From assembly GCF_035621475.1 (NCBI RefSeq), contig NZ_CP141799.1:4080501-4144500 (forward strand): a stretch of 64,000 nucleotides of DNA, written 5' to 3'. The notes under the pieces were generated by a model. It searched no databases and had not been told where the DNA came from. It saw only the letters and a program-made list of their open reading frames with translations. Made by a program: the position numbers and the translations under genes. The stretch comes from Pseudomonas paeninsulae (lineage in GTDB: Bacteria > Pseudomonadota > Gammaproteobacteria > Pseudomonadales > Pseudomonadaceae). Positions 63,835 through 64,000 of the stretch are shown here, piece by piece; position 1 is the first letter of the stretch; each line of letters opens with the position of its first letter.

Positions 63835-64000
63835 ATGCAACTCAAAGACAAAGTTATCATCATCACTGGCGGCTGCCAGGGTCTGGGCCGCGCCATGGGC
63901 GAATACCTGGCGGGCAAAGGCGTGAAACTGGCACTGGTCGATCTCAACCAGGAAAAGCTCGACGAAACCGTAGCCGCCTGCAAGGCCCTCGGCGCAGAAG
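63835..64000 (+). CDS. Short-chain dehydrogenase/reductase, 3' end cut by the window
   Basis: The first 55 codons of an SDR: MQLKDKVIIITGGCQGLGRAMGEYLAGKGVKLALVDLNQEKLDETV, with the Rossmann glycine motif TGGCQGLG (11-18) and a probable NAD-binding Asp36 at the end of the second strand. GAGGGG precedes ATG 63835. The catalytic Tyr/Lys and the C-terminus lie beyond 64000. Substrate class cannot be told from this part. Confidence 0.9.
   Translation, partial: MQLKDKVIIITGGCQGLGRAMGEYLAGKGVKLALVDLNQEKLDETVAACKALGAE

Overview
The window looks like a Pseudomonas chromosome. The core genes are GC-rich, and gene order from about 40 kb onward (argP, argO, sodB, bifA, GIDE-like gene, lemA-like gene, imelysin operon, mexVW-like pump, groEL/groES, fxsA) is the order I know from Pseudomonas aeruginosa around PA4363-PA4389. 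Species cannot be read from this alone. A chromosomal-type integron cassette array fits lineages such as P. alcaligenes, P. stutzeri or P. straminea (inference).

Layout. 0-11 kb: a cut-off HTH protein, a TVP38-type membrane protein, rlmF, a complete four-gene osmoprotectant ABC transporter on the minus strand (osmF-yehY-yehX-yehW order), a periplasmic solute-binding protein, an ABC1-kinase homologue, a one-pore ion channel, a haloalkane dehalogenase, and a second solute-binding gene killed by two in-frame stops. 11-25.7 kb: sbcC and sbcD, normally adjacent, are separated by about 10 kb of low-GC accessory DNA. This DNA is an integron cassette array without an integrase in the window (a CALIN): small minus-strand genes each followed by an attC-like site, invaded by two IS30-family elements, one IS4-family element and one IS3-family element nested in the IS4. 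Exact target duplications show that one IS30 split a 75-codon cassette gene, the other split a DUF4145 gene, and the IS4 landed in the palindromic centre of an attC.

25.7-40 kb: an Lrp/AsnC regulator divergent from a YjeH-type amino-acid exporter, a TAXI-type binding protein, yejK, a PPK2 kinase, a putative metallopeptidase, a GST-like protein, a GIY-YIG protein, phosphatidylcholine synthase, an NTF2-like protein, a GlxA-type regulator, a coiled-coil membrane protein and two NAD(P)-binding oxidoreductases.

40-64 kb: argP-ACT gene-argO (basic amino-acid export), sodB with a strong terminator, the c-di-GMP phosphodiesterase bifA, a LemA/GIDE membrane pair, an iron-type operon (imelysin, di-heme lipoprotein, second imelysin, DUF1513 protein) behind a possible Fur site, a chemoreceptor, an RND efflux pair without an outer-membrane gene, a small exported protein overlapping an InaA-type kinase, groES-groEL with a sigma-32-like promoter, fxsA, a HugZ/PNPOx-type protein and a truncated SDR gene at the right edge. 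No rRNA, tRNA or CRISPR was seen.
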